Source of the DNA: Actinomyces lilanjuaniae
GTDB lineage: Bacteria > Actinomycetota > Actinomycetes > Actinomycetales > Actinomycetaceae
Direction of reading: 5' to 3'
Assembly (NCBI RefSeq): GCF_003606385.1
Contig: NZ_CP032514.1
Coordinates: 2,960,913-3,024,912 of the forward strand
DNA length: 64,000 nucleotides
Below are positions 43,905-53,952 of the stretch, one piece after another. The notes under the pieces are model-generated. The model had not been told where the DNA came from and ran no database searches. It saw only the letters and a program-made list of their open reading frames with translations. The position numbers and the translations under genes were made by a program. How positions within the stretch are numbered: the first letter of the stretch is position 1; every line of letters begins with the position of its first letter.

Positions 43905-46900
43905 CCCCGCCCCGGCACGCCCGGCCCAGACGCTCCTTCCTTTCCCCGAACCCGCACCGGTCCCAGGCCTCACTGGCCCGTTCCTCAGCGATCATGGCCT
44001 CGGGAACGTTGGTCTCCCGTGTACTGGGGCTGGTGCGCAACGCCCTCATCGTCATCGCTCTGGGGGCTACCGGCTCAGGGGCGGCAGACGCCTTCAACAC
44101 CGCCAACAACCTGCCGACAAACCTGTACAACATGATGATCGGTGGCGTCCTCAACGCCATCCTGGTACCTCAGATCGTCCGGGCACTGCGCAAGCGCAAC
44201 GGCGAGGAGCTGGTCAACCGGCTCCTGACCGCCGCGGCCACCCTCATGCTCGTTGTCACGGTGGTGATCACCGCTGCGGCTCCCCTGGTGTTCTACGTCA
44301 ACGCCTCCTCCCTCGCCTCGGGCCGGTGGCAGCCGGTCTCCTATGCCTTCGCCTTCTGGTTCATGCCGCAGATCTTCTTCTACGGCCTCTACGCCCTGTG
44401 GGGCCAGGTCCTCAACGCCCGGTCCAGCTTCGGCCCCTATATGTGGTCGCCGGTGCTCAACAACATCATCTCCATCATCTCCATCATTGCCTACATCCGG
44501 GTCTACGGGGCCTATACCGACGGGCAGGGGCCGGAGGTGTGGGACGCGGGCCGCATCACCTTGATCGGAGCAACCACCACCCTGGGCATCGCCGCCCAGG
44601 CCCTGATCCTCTACATACCCCTAGTGCGTTCCGGCTTCCAACCACGCATCGTCTTTGGCATACGAGGCCTGGGACTAGGGCAGAGCTCCAGGGTCGCCCT
44701 GTGGGCGCTGCTCGGCGTCGCCATCATCTCCCTGAGCACCTGGGCCACCACCAACCTGGGCTCAGCCGCGGTCACGGCCTCTGAGCTCCCTGAGTACGCC
44801 GACGTTGTGGTGCCGTCAACGACGATGTGGTCCAACGCCTACCTGGTCTACATCCTTCCCCAGTCCCTGGTGGTGACCTCCATCATTACCGCCTTGTTCA
44901 CCCGTATGAGCGAGAAGGCCTCCTCAGGCGACCGGGAGGGCGTGCGCGACGACCTGTCACTGGGCCTGCGCTCTGCCGGGGTGTTCACGGTGCTGGCTAC
45001 CGCAGGCATCTGCGTCCTGGCAGTGCCTGCACTCCAGGTCTTCACCCCGTCGATCTCTCTGAGGGTGGCCCAGGCTACCGCACCGGTCCTTGTCCTCCTG
45101 GCCCTGGGGATCGTCCCGCAGGGGATCTGGTTCACCACCCAGCGAGTCATGCTGGCCTACGAGGACACTAAACGGCTTCTTATCGCCGACGCTGTGGTGG
45201 GCCTGCTCCCCGTGGTCCTGTGCGCCCTGGCCTACCTCCTGGCACCGGCCAACCACTGGATGGCCTGGGCGGCCTTTGCCAACACCCTCAGCCAGGTTGC
45301 CGCATGCGTCGTCGTCGTCCCGCTGATGCGGCGCCACCTGCCGAGCCTGGACGGGCGCAGGGTCGCCACCACCCACCTGCGCCTGTGCCTGGCCGCAGCA
45401 CCTGCGGTACTCATCGGCATGGTCCTGGTAGCGCTGATGGGAGAGGTAGACGGAGCCTCGTCCCTGAACCGTCTCCTGGCCGCCTCGACCCAGGTCGTCG
45501 TCGTGGCCTCGGTCATGTCCTTCACCTACCTCGTCATGGGACGGATAGTCAACGTCGAGGAGATTGTCGTTGCCTTCCGCCCGCTGTCACGGGTCCTGGT
45601 CAAAATTGGCCAGCGCCTGCCGGGTCCGGCAGGTCGATCGGTGCTGCGCCTGGCAGAGTGGATGACACCGACGACGGCTCCTGCTAGTGGCGCCCCCACA
45701 AGCAGGACCATTCCTTCAGCGCCGCCTCCACCACGGGCGGCCCCGGCACCTCCACCTCCGGCTGCTTCTACTGCACCCCCCACCACACCACAGCCTGCCC
45801 CGGCACCACCACCCCCGCCTGTGCCTACCACCGCCCCTCAGGGGGCGTCGGCGCACGGACAGCCGCAGGCTTCCTACCCTCCCAGCGTTCTTCCTCACGC
45901 CCCTTCCTCGGCCGACCGCGCTGGGCGGTCACCTGTACGACGCCCGGTGGTACCTGCTGTACCGCCGACAGTACCCCCATCGGTCCCGCCGGTCCCTCGT
46001 ACCTCTCCGGCAGCTACGACTATGCCTCCGCCCGAGGCCGTCACACGCGCGACGCCCCTTACCTCCCCTCCACCACCAGCCCACCCTGCTGGCGCTGCGG
46101 TCACCCCCCGGGGCGCCGCTCCCGCGCCACCTCCGGACAGCTCCCCCCTGTCCGCCAACCTGCCTGTCAGCATAGAGCCGTCCACCGTCGTGCTCCCGTC
46201 AGGTCACACCACCGAGCAGGCACAGAGCCCACGGACCGCTACGATGGGTCCATCAGTATCTGACGGACAGTCACCCCGAGGAAGGAGACGCATGTCTGAG
46301 GCGACGCCGATTGGCAGTGGCCGCTACGGACTCCTGGGGACCCTGTCCACCACGCTGCCCCGAATCGTTCGACACCGCGGTGTTGACACCATCCTCGACC
46401 GCGAGGTGACCATCCTCGTGCTCACGGACGCCTCGGTCCACCGCGACAGTGTCATGGACGCGGCAAGCCGCGCCGTACTGGTGGACGACGAGCGCCTTCA
46501 GCGGGTATACGATGTTGAGCGCTCCGAGCCCTCCATCATCATCACTGAGCCCCTGGCGGGCCGCACCCTCAGTTCCCTGGTGGCCCGCGGCATCACCTCG
46601 GCGCAGGTCAGAGCCATCATTGGTGAGACAGCCCAGGCGCTTGACGCCGGGGCCCGTAAAGGTCTGCACCACCTCAACCTGTCCCCTGAGTCCATTCGGG
46701 TGCTCCCCGGGGGAGAGGTCAAGATCAGCGGGCTGGGGATCGAGGCCGCCGCTCTGGACCTGGAGAGCAAGGTCGCCAAGAACGACCCTCTTGCCGCCGA
46801 CCGTGCTGACGCCCGTGCCCTCGTGGAGATCCTCTACTACGGGCTGACCGGCCGTTGGCCCGGGAAACGTCCCGGGATCCCCTCCGCACCTCGTCTGGGT

Positions 46901-48193
46901 GGCGCGCCCGTCGTCCCGTCCACGCTGGTAGCTGGTATCGACCCGGTCCTGGACGACCTGTGCGTGCGTACATGGAACGGGCAGCCTCCCATCTCAGCCG
47001 CCGAGGTCGCGCGGGCGCTGGGAAGCTGGGAGCCTGTCAGCGGCTACGTGGTCGACCCCGCTCGGGACTACCCGGCCGTGATGAGAACCAGCACCCAGCA
47101 GAACGGACCAGGCTCCACATCACGTACAGCAGGTACCGGGGTTGCTAGTGCTGCCCGCGGAGTACTAGATCGTCTGCGTCGCTCTAGCAGCACGGATAGC
47201 GGTGCTTCGGCTACCGCCTCAGCGACTGCCGCTCACGCCTCGCAGACTGCCGTAACGGACTCCTTTGCTCAGCAAGGTCCCGCTTACGACGCGATGGACG
47301 AGGACACCGTGGTCGCTGGCGACCTGCGTGCCGAGGAGGAGGCGACTCCTCGGGCAGGAATCGGCTACGTCCAGGTCACCGGCCCGGTCAACCCGATGCC
47401 GAGCGTGCTGACCAACGCCTCGGAGACAGCTCCAGGCGCCGCTCCTGTCCCCTCTGAGCCCTTCACAGGCAGCTTTGAGGTCAACTTCGACGACCTTGAG
47501 GACGAGGAAGAGGATGAGGTTGACGAGGAACTAGCCCAGTCTGTCAACCGTACCACGACCAGCATCATCCTCACCCTGGTTGTCGTAGCTCTTGTCGGCG
47601 TTGTCATTGCCGTGCTGATTCTGCAACAGCTGGCGGGAATCCGCTTTACCGACCCCGACGGACCAGCCGCCGACACGGTTCCCTCCGCGACATCGGCGCA
47701 GTCGGCCCAGGACGACGGCGATGAGGCGGATGAGCAGTCCGGGGACGAGGAGGACAGTGAGGACAGCGCGCCTATCACCGTCAGCGGCGCACAGAGCCTG
47801 GACCCCTTCGGCGACGGGAACGAGCACCCAGAGCTGGCTGACCTCCTGGTGGACGGGGACACCTCCCAGGAGTGGTTCTCCCGGTACTACAACGACCCCG
47901 GTATGGATGGCAAGGGCGGGGTGGGAGTTGTCGTGACTCTGGAGGAGTCTGCCGAGGTCTCTGGTATCGACATCCACGGAACCGGGGAGGGCGGATCGAT
48001 CCAGGTTCGTGCCACGAGTCCCGAGGACCCTACAGGGGGCGAGCTGCTGGCTGAAGGTCCCTTCACCTCGCAAGTCACCTCATTCGACTTCGAGTCCACG
48101 GAGACGGCATCAGTTGTCGTATGGATCACGGAACTTCCCAGAGCCGCTGACGGCTCCAATAAGGCCACTATCACCGAGATCACCCTCCGATAG
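43901..48193 (+). CDS. murJ: MurJ lipid II flippase fused to a pseudokinase and extracellular domain
   Basis: The 1430-residue protein resembles mycobacterial MviN/MurJ (Rv3910). Residues 1 to about 590 are the multi-span flippase (IMASGTLVSRVLGLVRN, FNTANNLPTNLYNMMIGG). A Pro/Ala-rich linker of about 200 residues follows. From about 798 a kinase-like domain lacks the HRD (HHLNLSPESI) and DFG (ISGLG) motifs, so it is a pseudokinase. A late span (SIILTLVVVALVGVVIAVLIL) leads to an extracellular beta-rich domain. In mycobacteria the pseudokinase is phosphorylated by PknB and bound by FhaA. An ATG at 46292 with AAGGAG before it could allow separate translation of the pseudokinase half. Confidence 0.92.
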   Translation: MTPPRHARPRRSFLSPNPHRSQASLARSSAIMASGTLVSRVLGLVRNALIVIALGATGSGAADAFNTANNLPTNLYNMMIGGVLNAILVPQIVRALRKRNGEELVNRLLTAAATLMLVVTVVITAAAPLVFYVNASSLASGRWQPVSYAFAFWFMPQIFFYGLYALWGQVLNARSSFGPYMWSPVLNNIISIISIIAYIRVYGAYTDGQGPEVWDAGRITLIGATTTLGIAAQALILYIPLVRSGFQPRIVFGIRGLGLGQSSRVALWALLGVAIISLSTWATTNLGSAAVTASELPEYADVVVPSTTMWSNAYLVYILPQSLVVTSIITALFTRMSEKASSGDREGVRDDLSLGLRSAGVFTVLATAGICVLAVPALQVFTPSISLRVAQATAPVLVLLALGIVPQGIWFTTQRVMLAYEDTKRLLIADAVVGLLPVVLCALAYLLAPANHWMAWAAFANTLSQVAACVVVVPLMRRHLPSLDGRRVATTHLRLCLAAAPAVLIGMVLVALMGEVDGASSLNRLLAASTQVVVVASVMSFTYLVMGRIVNVEEIVVAFRPLSRVLVKIGQRLPGPAGRSVLRLAEWMTPTTAPASGAPTSRTIPSAPPPPRAAPAPPPPAASTAPPTTPQPAPAPPPPPVPTTAPQGASAHGQPQASYPPSVLPHAPSSADRAGRSPVRRPVVPAVPPTVPPSVPPVPRTSPAATTMPPPEAVTRATPLTSPPPPAHPAGAAVTPRGAAPAPPPDSSPLSANLPVSIEPSTVVLPSGHTTEQAQSPRTATMGPSVSDGQSPRGRRRMSEATPIGSGRYGLLGTLSTTLPRIVRHRGVDTILDREVTILVLTDASVHRDSVMDAASRAVLVDDERLQRVYDVERSEPSIIITEPLAGRTLSSLVARGITSAQVRAIIGETAQALDAGARKGLHHLNLSPESIRVLPGGEVKISGLGIEAAALDLESKVAKNDPLAADRADARALVEILYYGLTGRWPGKRPGIPSAPRLGGAPVVPSTLVAGIDPVLDDLCVRTWNGQPPISAAEVARALGSWEPVSGYVVDPARDYPAVMRTSTQQNGPGSTSRTAGTGVASAARGVLDRLRRSSSTDSGASATASATAAHASQTAVTDSFAQQGPAYDAMDEDTVVAGDLRAEEEATPRAGIGYVQVTGPVNPMPSVLTNASETAPGAAPVPSEPFTGSFEVNFDDLEDEEEDEVDEELAQSVNRTTTSIILTLVVVALVGVVIAVLILQQLAGIRFTDPDGPAADTVPSATSAQSAQDDGDEADEQSGDEEDSEDSAPITVSGAQSLDPFGDGNEHPELADLLVDGDTSQEWFSRYYNDPGMDGKGGVGVVVTLEESAEVSGIDIHGTGEGGSIQVRATSPEDPTGGELLAEGPFTSQVTSFDFESTETASVVVWITELPRAADGSNKATITEITLR

Positions 48194-48296
48194 GTCCTTG
48201 CTTGGGAACAATCGCTTTTCATCCTCAGTTTGCTCTAGTGACACTGGTCCTTGTCAGCCAGCGTGCACCGTGTGCTACTCCCACACCAGGAGGATC

Positions 48297-49217
48297 ATGA
48301 TTCACGACGTCATCATCGTCGGCTCCGGCCCTGCGGGCTACACCGCCGCTATCTATGCTGCTCGCGCCCAGTTGGCACCCGTCGTGCTGGCAGGATCGGT
48401 GACAGCCGGGGGAGCACTGATGAACACAACGGAGGTGGAGAACTACCCTGGATTTGTCCAAGGTGTAATGGGTCCCACCCTGATGACCCAGATGCAAGAG
48501 CAGGCAGAACGCTTCGGAGCAGAGATCCGCTACGAGGACGTCACCGCCTTGGAGCTGGAAGGCCTGACCAAGCGTGTCGTCACGGATGAGGGCACCTACG
48601 AAGCCCGTACAGTGATAATCTCTACCGGCTCAGAGTACAGGCACCTGGGGCTAGAGGCTGAGGACCGCCTTTCCGGCCACGGGGTGTCCTACTGTGCGAC
48701 ATGCGACGGGTTCTTCTTCAAGGACCAGGATATCGTCGTGGTCGGCGGGGGTGACTCCGCGATGGAGGAAGCCACGTTCCTGACTCGGTTCGCCAGGTCA
48801 GTGACCGTTGTGCACCGCCGTGACGAGCTGAGGGCCTCCGCAGTTATGGCACAGCGTGCCCACGACGACCCCAAGATCACCTTCGCCTGGAACTCCACTG
48901 TGGCTGAGTTGCACGGTCAGGACTCCCTGACCAGCGTGACGCTTGAGGACACGGTGACCGGGAAGCGGCGTCAGCTCGAGGCAACCGGGTTGTTCGTGGC
49001 AATTGGTCAGATTCCCCGTAGTGAGTTGGTAAAAGACGTGCTGGACCTGGACGAGGCAGGATACATCCAAGTCGAGGCTCCGTCGCAGCGCACTCGCTTA
49101 CCAGGCGTCTTCGCCTGTGGCGACGTCGCTGACCCGGTCTACCAGCAGGCTGTCACGGCAGCCGGGTCGGGCTGCCGCGCGGCCCTAGACGCAGAACACT
49201 ACTTGGCCACGCTGTGA
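48297..49217 (+). CDS. trxB: Thioredoxin reductase
   Basis: The 306-residue flavoenzyme reduces thioredoxin with NADPH. FAD motif GSGPAGYTAAIYAAR, redox pair CATC (Cys133, Cys136), NADPH motif VVGGGDSAMEEA with HRRDELRAS, and the C-terminal FACGDVAD are all visible. It starts MIHDVI at 48297 after CAGGAGG; the longer open frame to 48009 overlaps murJ and is not coding. trxA follows 207 bases later. Confidence 0.95.
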   Translation: MIHDVIIVGSGPAGYTAAIYAARAQLAPVVLAGSVTAGGALMNTTEVENYPGFVQGVMGPTLMTQMQEQAERFGAEIRYEDVTALELEGLTKRVVTDEGTYEARTVIISTGSEYRHLGLEAEDRLSGHGVSYCATCDGFFFKDQDIVVVGGGDSAMEEATFLTRFARSVTVVHRRDELRASAVMAQRAHDDPKITFAWNSTVAELHGQDSLTSVTLEDTVTGKRRQLEATGLFVAIGQIPRSELVKDVLDLDEAGYIQVEAPSQRTRLPGVFACGDVADPVYQQAVTAAGSGCRAALDAEHYLATL

Positions 49218-49424
49218 GGTGGAGCTGCGACTGGGCGTAGTGGCCCGAAGCAGGCCCGCTCTACGGTAGACAAGGAGGCACGATACCCGTCATCAACTCC
49301 ACTGCGTATAAGTGCGCAGCTCGGACGCCAACGCAACCTATATCTGCGCGTCGCGTCGGAAAGACACACCACCCCTACTAGCGATACCGACGTACCAGGC
49401 TACGACTCATCCTAGGAGAACACC

Positions 49425-49751
49425 ATGTCTGCTGCTCTTGACGTCACCGATGCCACCTTTAACGAGGAGGTTCTCGGCTCTGACAAGCCCGTTGTCATCG
49501 ACTTCTGGGCCGACTGGTGCGGCCCTTGCCGCCAGATGGCACCGATTGTCGACGAAGTAGCGACCGAGCTGGGAGAGCGGGTGAAGTTCGTCAAGATCAA
49601 CGTCGACGACAGCCCAGCCACCGCGCGGTCCTTTGGGATACGGTCTATTCCGACCTTTGCGGTCGTCCGTGACGGTGAGACATTCCATCAGTTCGCCGGC
49701 TCACGCCCCAAGGCCTCGTTCAAGGCCGAGGTGGAGAAGGTCTTGGATTGA
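49425..49751 (+). CDS. trxA: Thioredoxin
   Basis: The 108-residue protein has the WCGPC active site (Cys32, Cys35), the cis-Pro in RSIPTFAVV and normal family length. A TAGGAG site precedes ATG 49425. It is the electron acceptor for the adjacent trxB product, reducing disulfides in the cytosol. A strong hairpin follows the stop. Confidence 0.96.
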   Translation: MSAALDVTDATFNEEVLGSDKPVVIDFWADWCGPCRQMAPIVDEVATELGERVKFVKINVDDSPATARSFGIRSIPTFAVVRDGETFHQFAGSRPKASFKAEVEKVLD

Positions 49752-49773
49752 AGATCTGGAGTCCGAAGTAGGG

Positions 49774-49809
49774 GGTGTGCCAGCCCAGCCGGTGCTGGGT
49801 TGGCACACC
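49774..49809 (+). terminator. Strong hairpin after trxA
   Basis: GGTGTGCCA and CCCAGC pair with GCTGGG and TGGCACACC around a CGGT loop, giving a 16-position stem with a single G/T mismatch. It begins 23 bases after the trxA stop. No U-tract follows, as is common in high-GC actinobacteria. Confidence 0.75.
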
Positions 49810-49894
49810 GCGCCTCATGTGACTGCCTGTTCCTGACCCAACGGCACGTGCCCAGTCGCGGACACGTACACACCGAAAACCACCGATGGTCCCC

Positions 49895-49900
49895 TAGAAT
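49895..49900 (+). promoter_or_regulatory. Candidate -10 element of the thrC promoter
   Basis: TAGAAT fits the TANNNT consensus and lies 42 bases upstream of the thrC ATG, downstream of the trxA hairpin. No good -35 is visible at 17 bases spacing. Confidence 0.3.
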
Positions 49901-49941
49901 GACAGTCATCACAACCACCCGGGCATGATAGAAGACAGTAC

Positions 49942-51387
49942 ATGCACTATATCTCTACCCGAGGCGGGATGCGTCCAGCCCGTTTTACCGAGGTCCTGTT
50001 GTCCGGCTTGGCGCCAGACGGGGGACTGGTAGTCCCCCTTGCACTACCATCACTCAGCGCAGACTGCCTTGAGGCATGGAGATGCCTGGACTACGCAGCC
50101 CTGGCTTCCAAGGTGATCGGTCTGTTCGCCACCGACGTCCCTGAGGCCGATCTTCAGACTATGACTGCCGTCGCCTACGGGCCGCAGCGGTTCCCAGCAC
50201 CTGTGGTACCGGTGCGCGATCACAGCGCAGTTGTTGCAGGGCTGCACCTCGTGGGCTTGTCTGAGGGCCCCACCATGGCCTTTAAGGACCTGGCGATGCA
50301 GTTCCTGGGCCAAGCGGTGCCCTATGTCCTGGACAAGCAGGGACAGGTGCTCAATATTCTAGGAGCAACATCCGGAGACACTGGATCGGCTGCTGAGCAC
50401 GCCTTCCGGGGGCAGGACGCAGTGAACGTCTTCATGCTTTCACCGGCAGGCCGGATGAGTCCCGTCCAGCGGGCGCAGATGTACTCTCTGCACGATCCAA
50501 ATATTCACAACATCGCCGTTGAGGGCGTGTTCGACGACTGCCAGGACCTGGTCAAGACCCTCAGCAACGACATCGCCTTCAAGGAACGTTACTCGCTGGG
50601 AGCCGTCAACTCCATCAACATCGGACGAATCGTGGCCCAGGCGGTCTACTACGTGTGGGCGTGGTTGCGTGTCACAGACCGGGTGGAAGAGCGGCGACGT
50701 TCTGACTTCCAGGTCGACGTATGTGTTCCCTCGGGCAATTTCGGCAACGTCTATGCAGGTCATATAGTGCGCAGCATGGGACTGCCGATCCGTAGACTCA
50801 TCGTGGCAACCAACGAGAACAACGTTCTGGAAGAATTTTTTTCTACTGGAATCTACACGCCGCGAAGCGCAGAGGCTACCCTCGCCACGTCTAGTCCTTC
50901 CATGGATATCTCCAAGGCTTCTAACCTGGAGCGGTTCCTTTGGTCTCTTCTGGGACCGGAGCGGTTCTCGCGCGCCTGGAGGGAACTGGAGGACTGCGGC
51001 TCACTGGATCTGTCGGACCAGGTAGAGCGCATACGCGAAGAGTTCGGTTTCATTGCCATGTCCTCCTCCCACGCCAAACGCCTAGAGACAATTCGCTTTA
51101 TGAGTAGCCACGGTGTCACCGTCGACCCGCATACCGCCGACGGTATCACCACGGCCCTGAACCTTATGGAGCCCAGTTTCCCGACACTGGTATTGGAGAC
51201 TGCAAGACCGGAAAAGTTTCTCGGCACCGTTGGGGAGGCCCTTGGGTTCCCCCAACCGATCCCAAATACCGTCAGCAAACTCCTGGCGCTTCCTCAGCGA
51301 AAGACAACAATTACCGCCGACGAGCAAGAACTGAGAACCATTATCGCTACGAACGCGGTCACAGCCAACTCATCGACCTTCCAGTAG
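49942..51387 (+). CDS. thrC: Threonine synthase
   Basis: The 481-residue PLP enzyme converts O-phosphohomoserine to threonine. It starts MHYISTRGGMRPARFTEVLLSGLAPDGGLVVP, typical of the long fungal/gamma-proteobacterial-type ThrC. The PLP-Lys is in GPTMAFKDLAMQFLG, followed by GATSGDTGSAAEHAF and PSGNFGNVYAG. It stands alone, with no other threonine gene nearby. The GC content is visibly lower than in genes to the left, beginning the compositional shift. Confidence 0.95.
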   Translation: MHYISTRGGMRPARFTEVLLSGLAPDGGLVVPLALPSLSADCLEAWRCLDYAALASKVIGLFATDVPEADLQTMTAVAYGPQRFPAPVVPVRDHSAVVAGLHLVGLSEGPTMAFKDLAMQFLGQAVPYVLDKQGQVLNILGATSGDTGSAAEHAFRGQDAVNVFMLSPAGRMSPVQRAQMYSLHDPNIHNIAVEGVFDDCQDLVKTLSNDIAFKERYSLGAVNSINIGRIVAQAVYYVWAWLRVTDRVEERRRSDFQVDVCVPSGNFGNVYAGHIVRSMGLPIRRLIVATNENNVLEEFFSTGIYTPRSAEATLATSSPSMDISKASNLERFLWSLLGPERFSRAWRELEDCGSLDLSDQVERIREEFGFIAMSSSHAKRLETIRFMSSHGVTVDPHTADGITTALNLMEPSFPTLVLETARPEKFLGTVGEALGFPQPIPNTVSKLLALPQRKTTITADEQELRTIIATNAVTANSSTFQ

Positions 51388-51676
51388 CCACTCTGGTAGA
51401 AGGATCCTGGCTCTGCAAGTGTGTTGGGGTAGAGAGGCGAGGGCTACTTTTATCTGGCAGAATTGGAGCGGTAACATATGGCCTCGAACTGAGAGCGGTC
51501 TCGAACCCCACAGCTCAGCTGCGACGATCGTTCTTCACAGATCAGCCGGTGACCAGTTGGCTGCCAGCCGACTAGCCGGAGTGACCTGAGTCTGGTCAAG
51601 AAACCTTCCTGCCATCTATCCTTGTCAGACTTGGCACTGACCGTAGCACCAGAGGTCGTCATGGAAGGAGTTCCTC

Positions 51677-52984
51677 GTGGAAGAGATGAGCCAGGTCAAG
51701 GGAAACCGACTTGACCCATGGCTAGACAGCTATGCCACACGTGCCCACGGCCTGAGGGCGTCTGAGACACGTTCCCTGTTTGCAGTCGCCTCGCGTCCTG
51801 AGGTGGTCTCGTTAGCGGGCGGAATGCCCAATCTCAAAGATCTACCTCTTGACCGCATCGCCGACGCAACTGCCGAAATGATCCGCAAGGACGGAGGTAA
51901 GGCACTGCAGTACGGAAACGGGCAGGGGTTGCCGCGGCTTCGTGAGCACGTCACCGAAGTTATGGCTCTGGAGGGTATCGACGCAGGAGCCGACGACGTC
52001 ATCATCACCACGGGCTCGCAGCAAGCCGTCGATATAGTTACCGAACTGTTTATTGACCCGGGCGACGTAATCCTTGCCGAGGCGCCAACATATGTTGGTT
52101 CTCTATCGATCTTCTCCACCTACCAGGCTGATGTACAGCATGTGGCCATTGATGCCCACGGCGTCATCCCCGAAGCCTTGGAGGAGGCGATCCTCAGGAC
52201 CAAACGAGAAGGTCGAACTATTAAATTTTTTTACTGTTTGCCCAACTTTCATAACCCTGCTGGCGTCACTCTCAGCGAAGAACGTCGCCCGCTTGTCATT
52301 GATATATGCCGTCGACACCATATTCTTATCGTTGAAGACAACCCCTACGGACTGCTTGGCTTTGAAGGTCAGACTTACACAGCACTCAAGACGCTCGCCC
52401 CGGATGACGTAATCTATCTTGGGTCCTTCTCGAAGATCTTTGCGCCTGGGTACCGTGTGGGCTGGGCTGTCGCTCCTCCAGCGGTAAAGGAAAAGATGAA
52501 GCTCGCTTCCGAGGCCGCTATTCTTTGTCCGTCCTCTGTTGGCCAGTACTCTATCTCGATGTACCTGGAGCAGTTCGATTGGAAGAAGCAGATCGGGGAG
52601 TTCCGTACCATGTACAGGGAACGGCGAGATACCATGGTGGGAGCCCTAGAGGAGTACTTACCGGTGTGCCGCTGGAACGTCCCGGACGGCGGCTTCTATG
52701 TGTGGGTTGGACTCCCTGAAGGTATTGACGCTAGAGAAATGCTTCCCCGTGCAGTGACAAATCTCGTTGCCTATGTCTCTGGCACAGCCTTCTACGCAGG
52801 AGGAAAAGCCGGCCAAGACCACCTTCGGCTTTCCTTCTGCTACCCAGAGCCGGTTGATATTAGGGAGGGAGTCCGGAGACTGTCCCAAGTTATTAGTCGC
52901 GATCTGGAGAACTACAGATTGTTTGGCCCTACTTCGTACCGTGACTCACTAGGTATAACTGCCCCAGGCCCAGATCAGGTTTAA
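51677..52984 (+). CDS. PLP-dependent class I/II aminotransferase (LysN/MocR-like)
   Basis: The 435-residue aminotransferase has SLAGGMPNLKDLPLD, LQYGNGQGLPRLREHV, ITTGSQQAVDIV, YCLPNFHNPAGVTLS, VEDNPYGLLGF and the PLP-Lys in GSFSKIFAPGYRVGW. The family includes 2-aminoadipate and aromatic/branched-chain aminotransferases. It starts with GTG at 51677, six bases after GGAG. It lacks an N-terminal winged helix, so it is an enzyme rather than a MocR regulator. ddl follows eight bases later, so the two are co-transcribed. Donor and acceptor are not deducible. Confidence 0.9.
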   Translation: MEEMSQVKGNRLDPWLDSYATRAHGLRASETRSLFAVASRPEVVSLAGGMPNLKDLPLDRIADATAEMIRKDGGKALQYGNGQGLPRLREHVTEVMALEGIDAGADDVIITTGSQQAVDIVTELFIDPGDVILAEAPTYVGSLSIFSTYQADVQHVAIDAHGVIPEALEEAILRTKREGRTIKFFYCLPNFHNPAGVTLSEERRPLVIDICRRHHILIVEDNPYGLLGFEGQTYTALKTLAPDDVIYLGSFSKIFAPGYRVGWAVAPPAVKEKMKLASEAAILCPSSVGQYSISMYLEQFDWKKQIGEFRTMYRERRDTMVGALEEYLPVCRWNVPDGGFYVWVGLPEGIDAREMLPRAVTNLVAYVSGTAFYAGGKAGQDHLRLSFCYPEPVDIREGVRRLSQVISRDLENYRLFGPTSYRDSLGITAPGPDQV

Positions 52985-52992
52985 GGAGAATC

Positions 52993-53952
52993 ATGACCAA
53001 GACTCCTCAGTCAGAACCGCTACGTATCGCTATACTCGCAGGAGGCCTCAGTCACGAACGGGATATTTCGCTACGCTCAGGCAACCGTGTAGCCCAGGTT
53101 CTCAAGCAGGATGGGCATTCCGTGCTCGTCCTCGACGTCGACGCCCGTATGATTAGTTCTCTACGCGCTTTCGGCCCTGATGTAGTATGGCCCTTAGTTC
53201 ATGGAAGCCACGGTGAGGACGGTGGACTTCAGAACACTCTTATCGCACTGGGGCTTCCTTATGTTGGCACACATTCGGATGGGTGCCAGCGTTCGTCCTT
53301 CAAGCCGACTGCTAAGGCTACCGTACGAACCGGCGGCGTACTTACCCCGGATTCCCTCACGCTGCCACGCGCATACTTTAGCCAGTTAGGCGCTCAAGAC
53401 GTTCTCGGTGTTGTTGCTGGGCACCTAGGGTTTCCACTTGTCGTCAAGCCAAATCAAGGCGGTTCAGGTCTTGGTGTATCCGTCGCCTTTAACGCAGATG
53501 AACTTCGGGCGGCAATGGTTGCTTGCTTCTCCTATGACGACCGTGCGCTTATTGAGAAGTATGTTGAAGGAACAGAGATTGCGGTGTCTGTTGTCGATAC
53601 CGGAGCGGGACCACGTGCACTACCCCCGGTCGAAGTAGTTTCTCAAGGTCAATACGACTTCGATGCGAGATACAATCCTGGTCGGTCTGAATACTTTGTG
53701 CCAGCCAGACTTAGCGGTGACGATGCAGACAAGGTCAAAGAGACAGCTCTGGCGGTTCACCGCACGCTAGGCCTTGGTAATCTGTCGCGGACCGACTTAA
53801 TTCTCGACGCCCACGGCACACCCTGGTTTATTGACGTCAATGTAGTCCCTGGAATGACAGAAAACTCACTTCTACCCATGGCCATCAAAGCAGATGAGGA
53901 ACTTGGGGACCTCTATGATGCCTTGGTGAGAAATCCTTTGGTCCAGCCCTAA
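52993..53952 (+). CDS. D-alanine--D-alanine ligase family protein
   Basis: The 319-residue ATP-grasp ligase makes D-Ala-D-Ala for peptidoglycan. Motifs are LAGGLSHERDISLRSG, PLVHGSHGEDGGLQNTL, FPLVVKPNQGGSGLGVS, the 'EKY-type' IEKYVEGTEIAVSV, and DVNVVPGMTENSLLP. The last motif is usually EINTxPGMT, so a metal-ligand Glu is Asp-like here (FIDVNV). ATG at 52993 follows AAGGAG. Another Ddl may exist elsewhere, in which case this could be a paralogue for another D-Ala-X or amino acid ligation. The coding region is noticeably AT-richer than the left half of the window. Confidence 0.85.
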   Translation: MTKTPQSEPLRIAILAGGLSHERDISLRSGNRVAQVLKQDGHSVLVLDVDARMISSLRAFGPDVVWPLVHGSHGEDGGLQNTLIALGLPYVGTHSDGCQRSSFKPTAKATVRTGGVLTPDSLTLPRAYFSQLGAQDVLGVVAGHLGFPLVVKPNQGGSGLGVSVAFNADELRAAMVACFSYDDRALIEKYVEGTEIAVSVVDTGAGPRALPPVEVVSQGQYDFDARYNPGRSEYFVPARLSGDDADKVKETALAVHRTLGLGNLSRTDLILDAHGTPWFIDVNVVPGMTENSLLPMAIKADEELGDLYDALVRNPLVQP

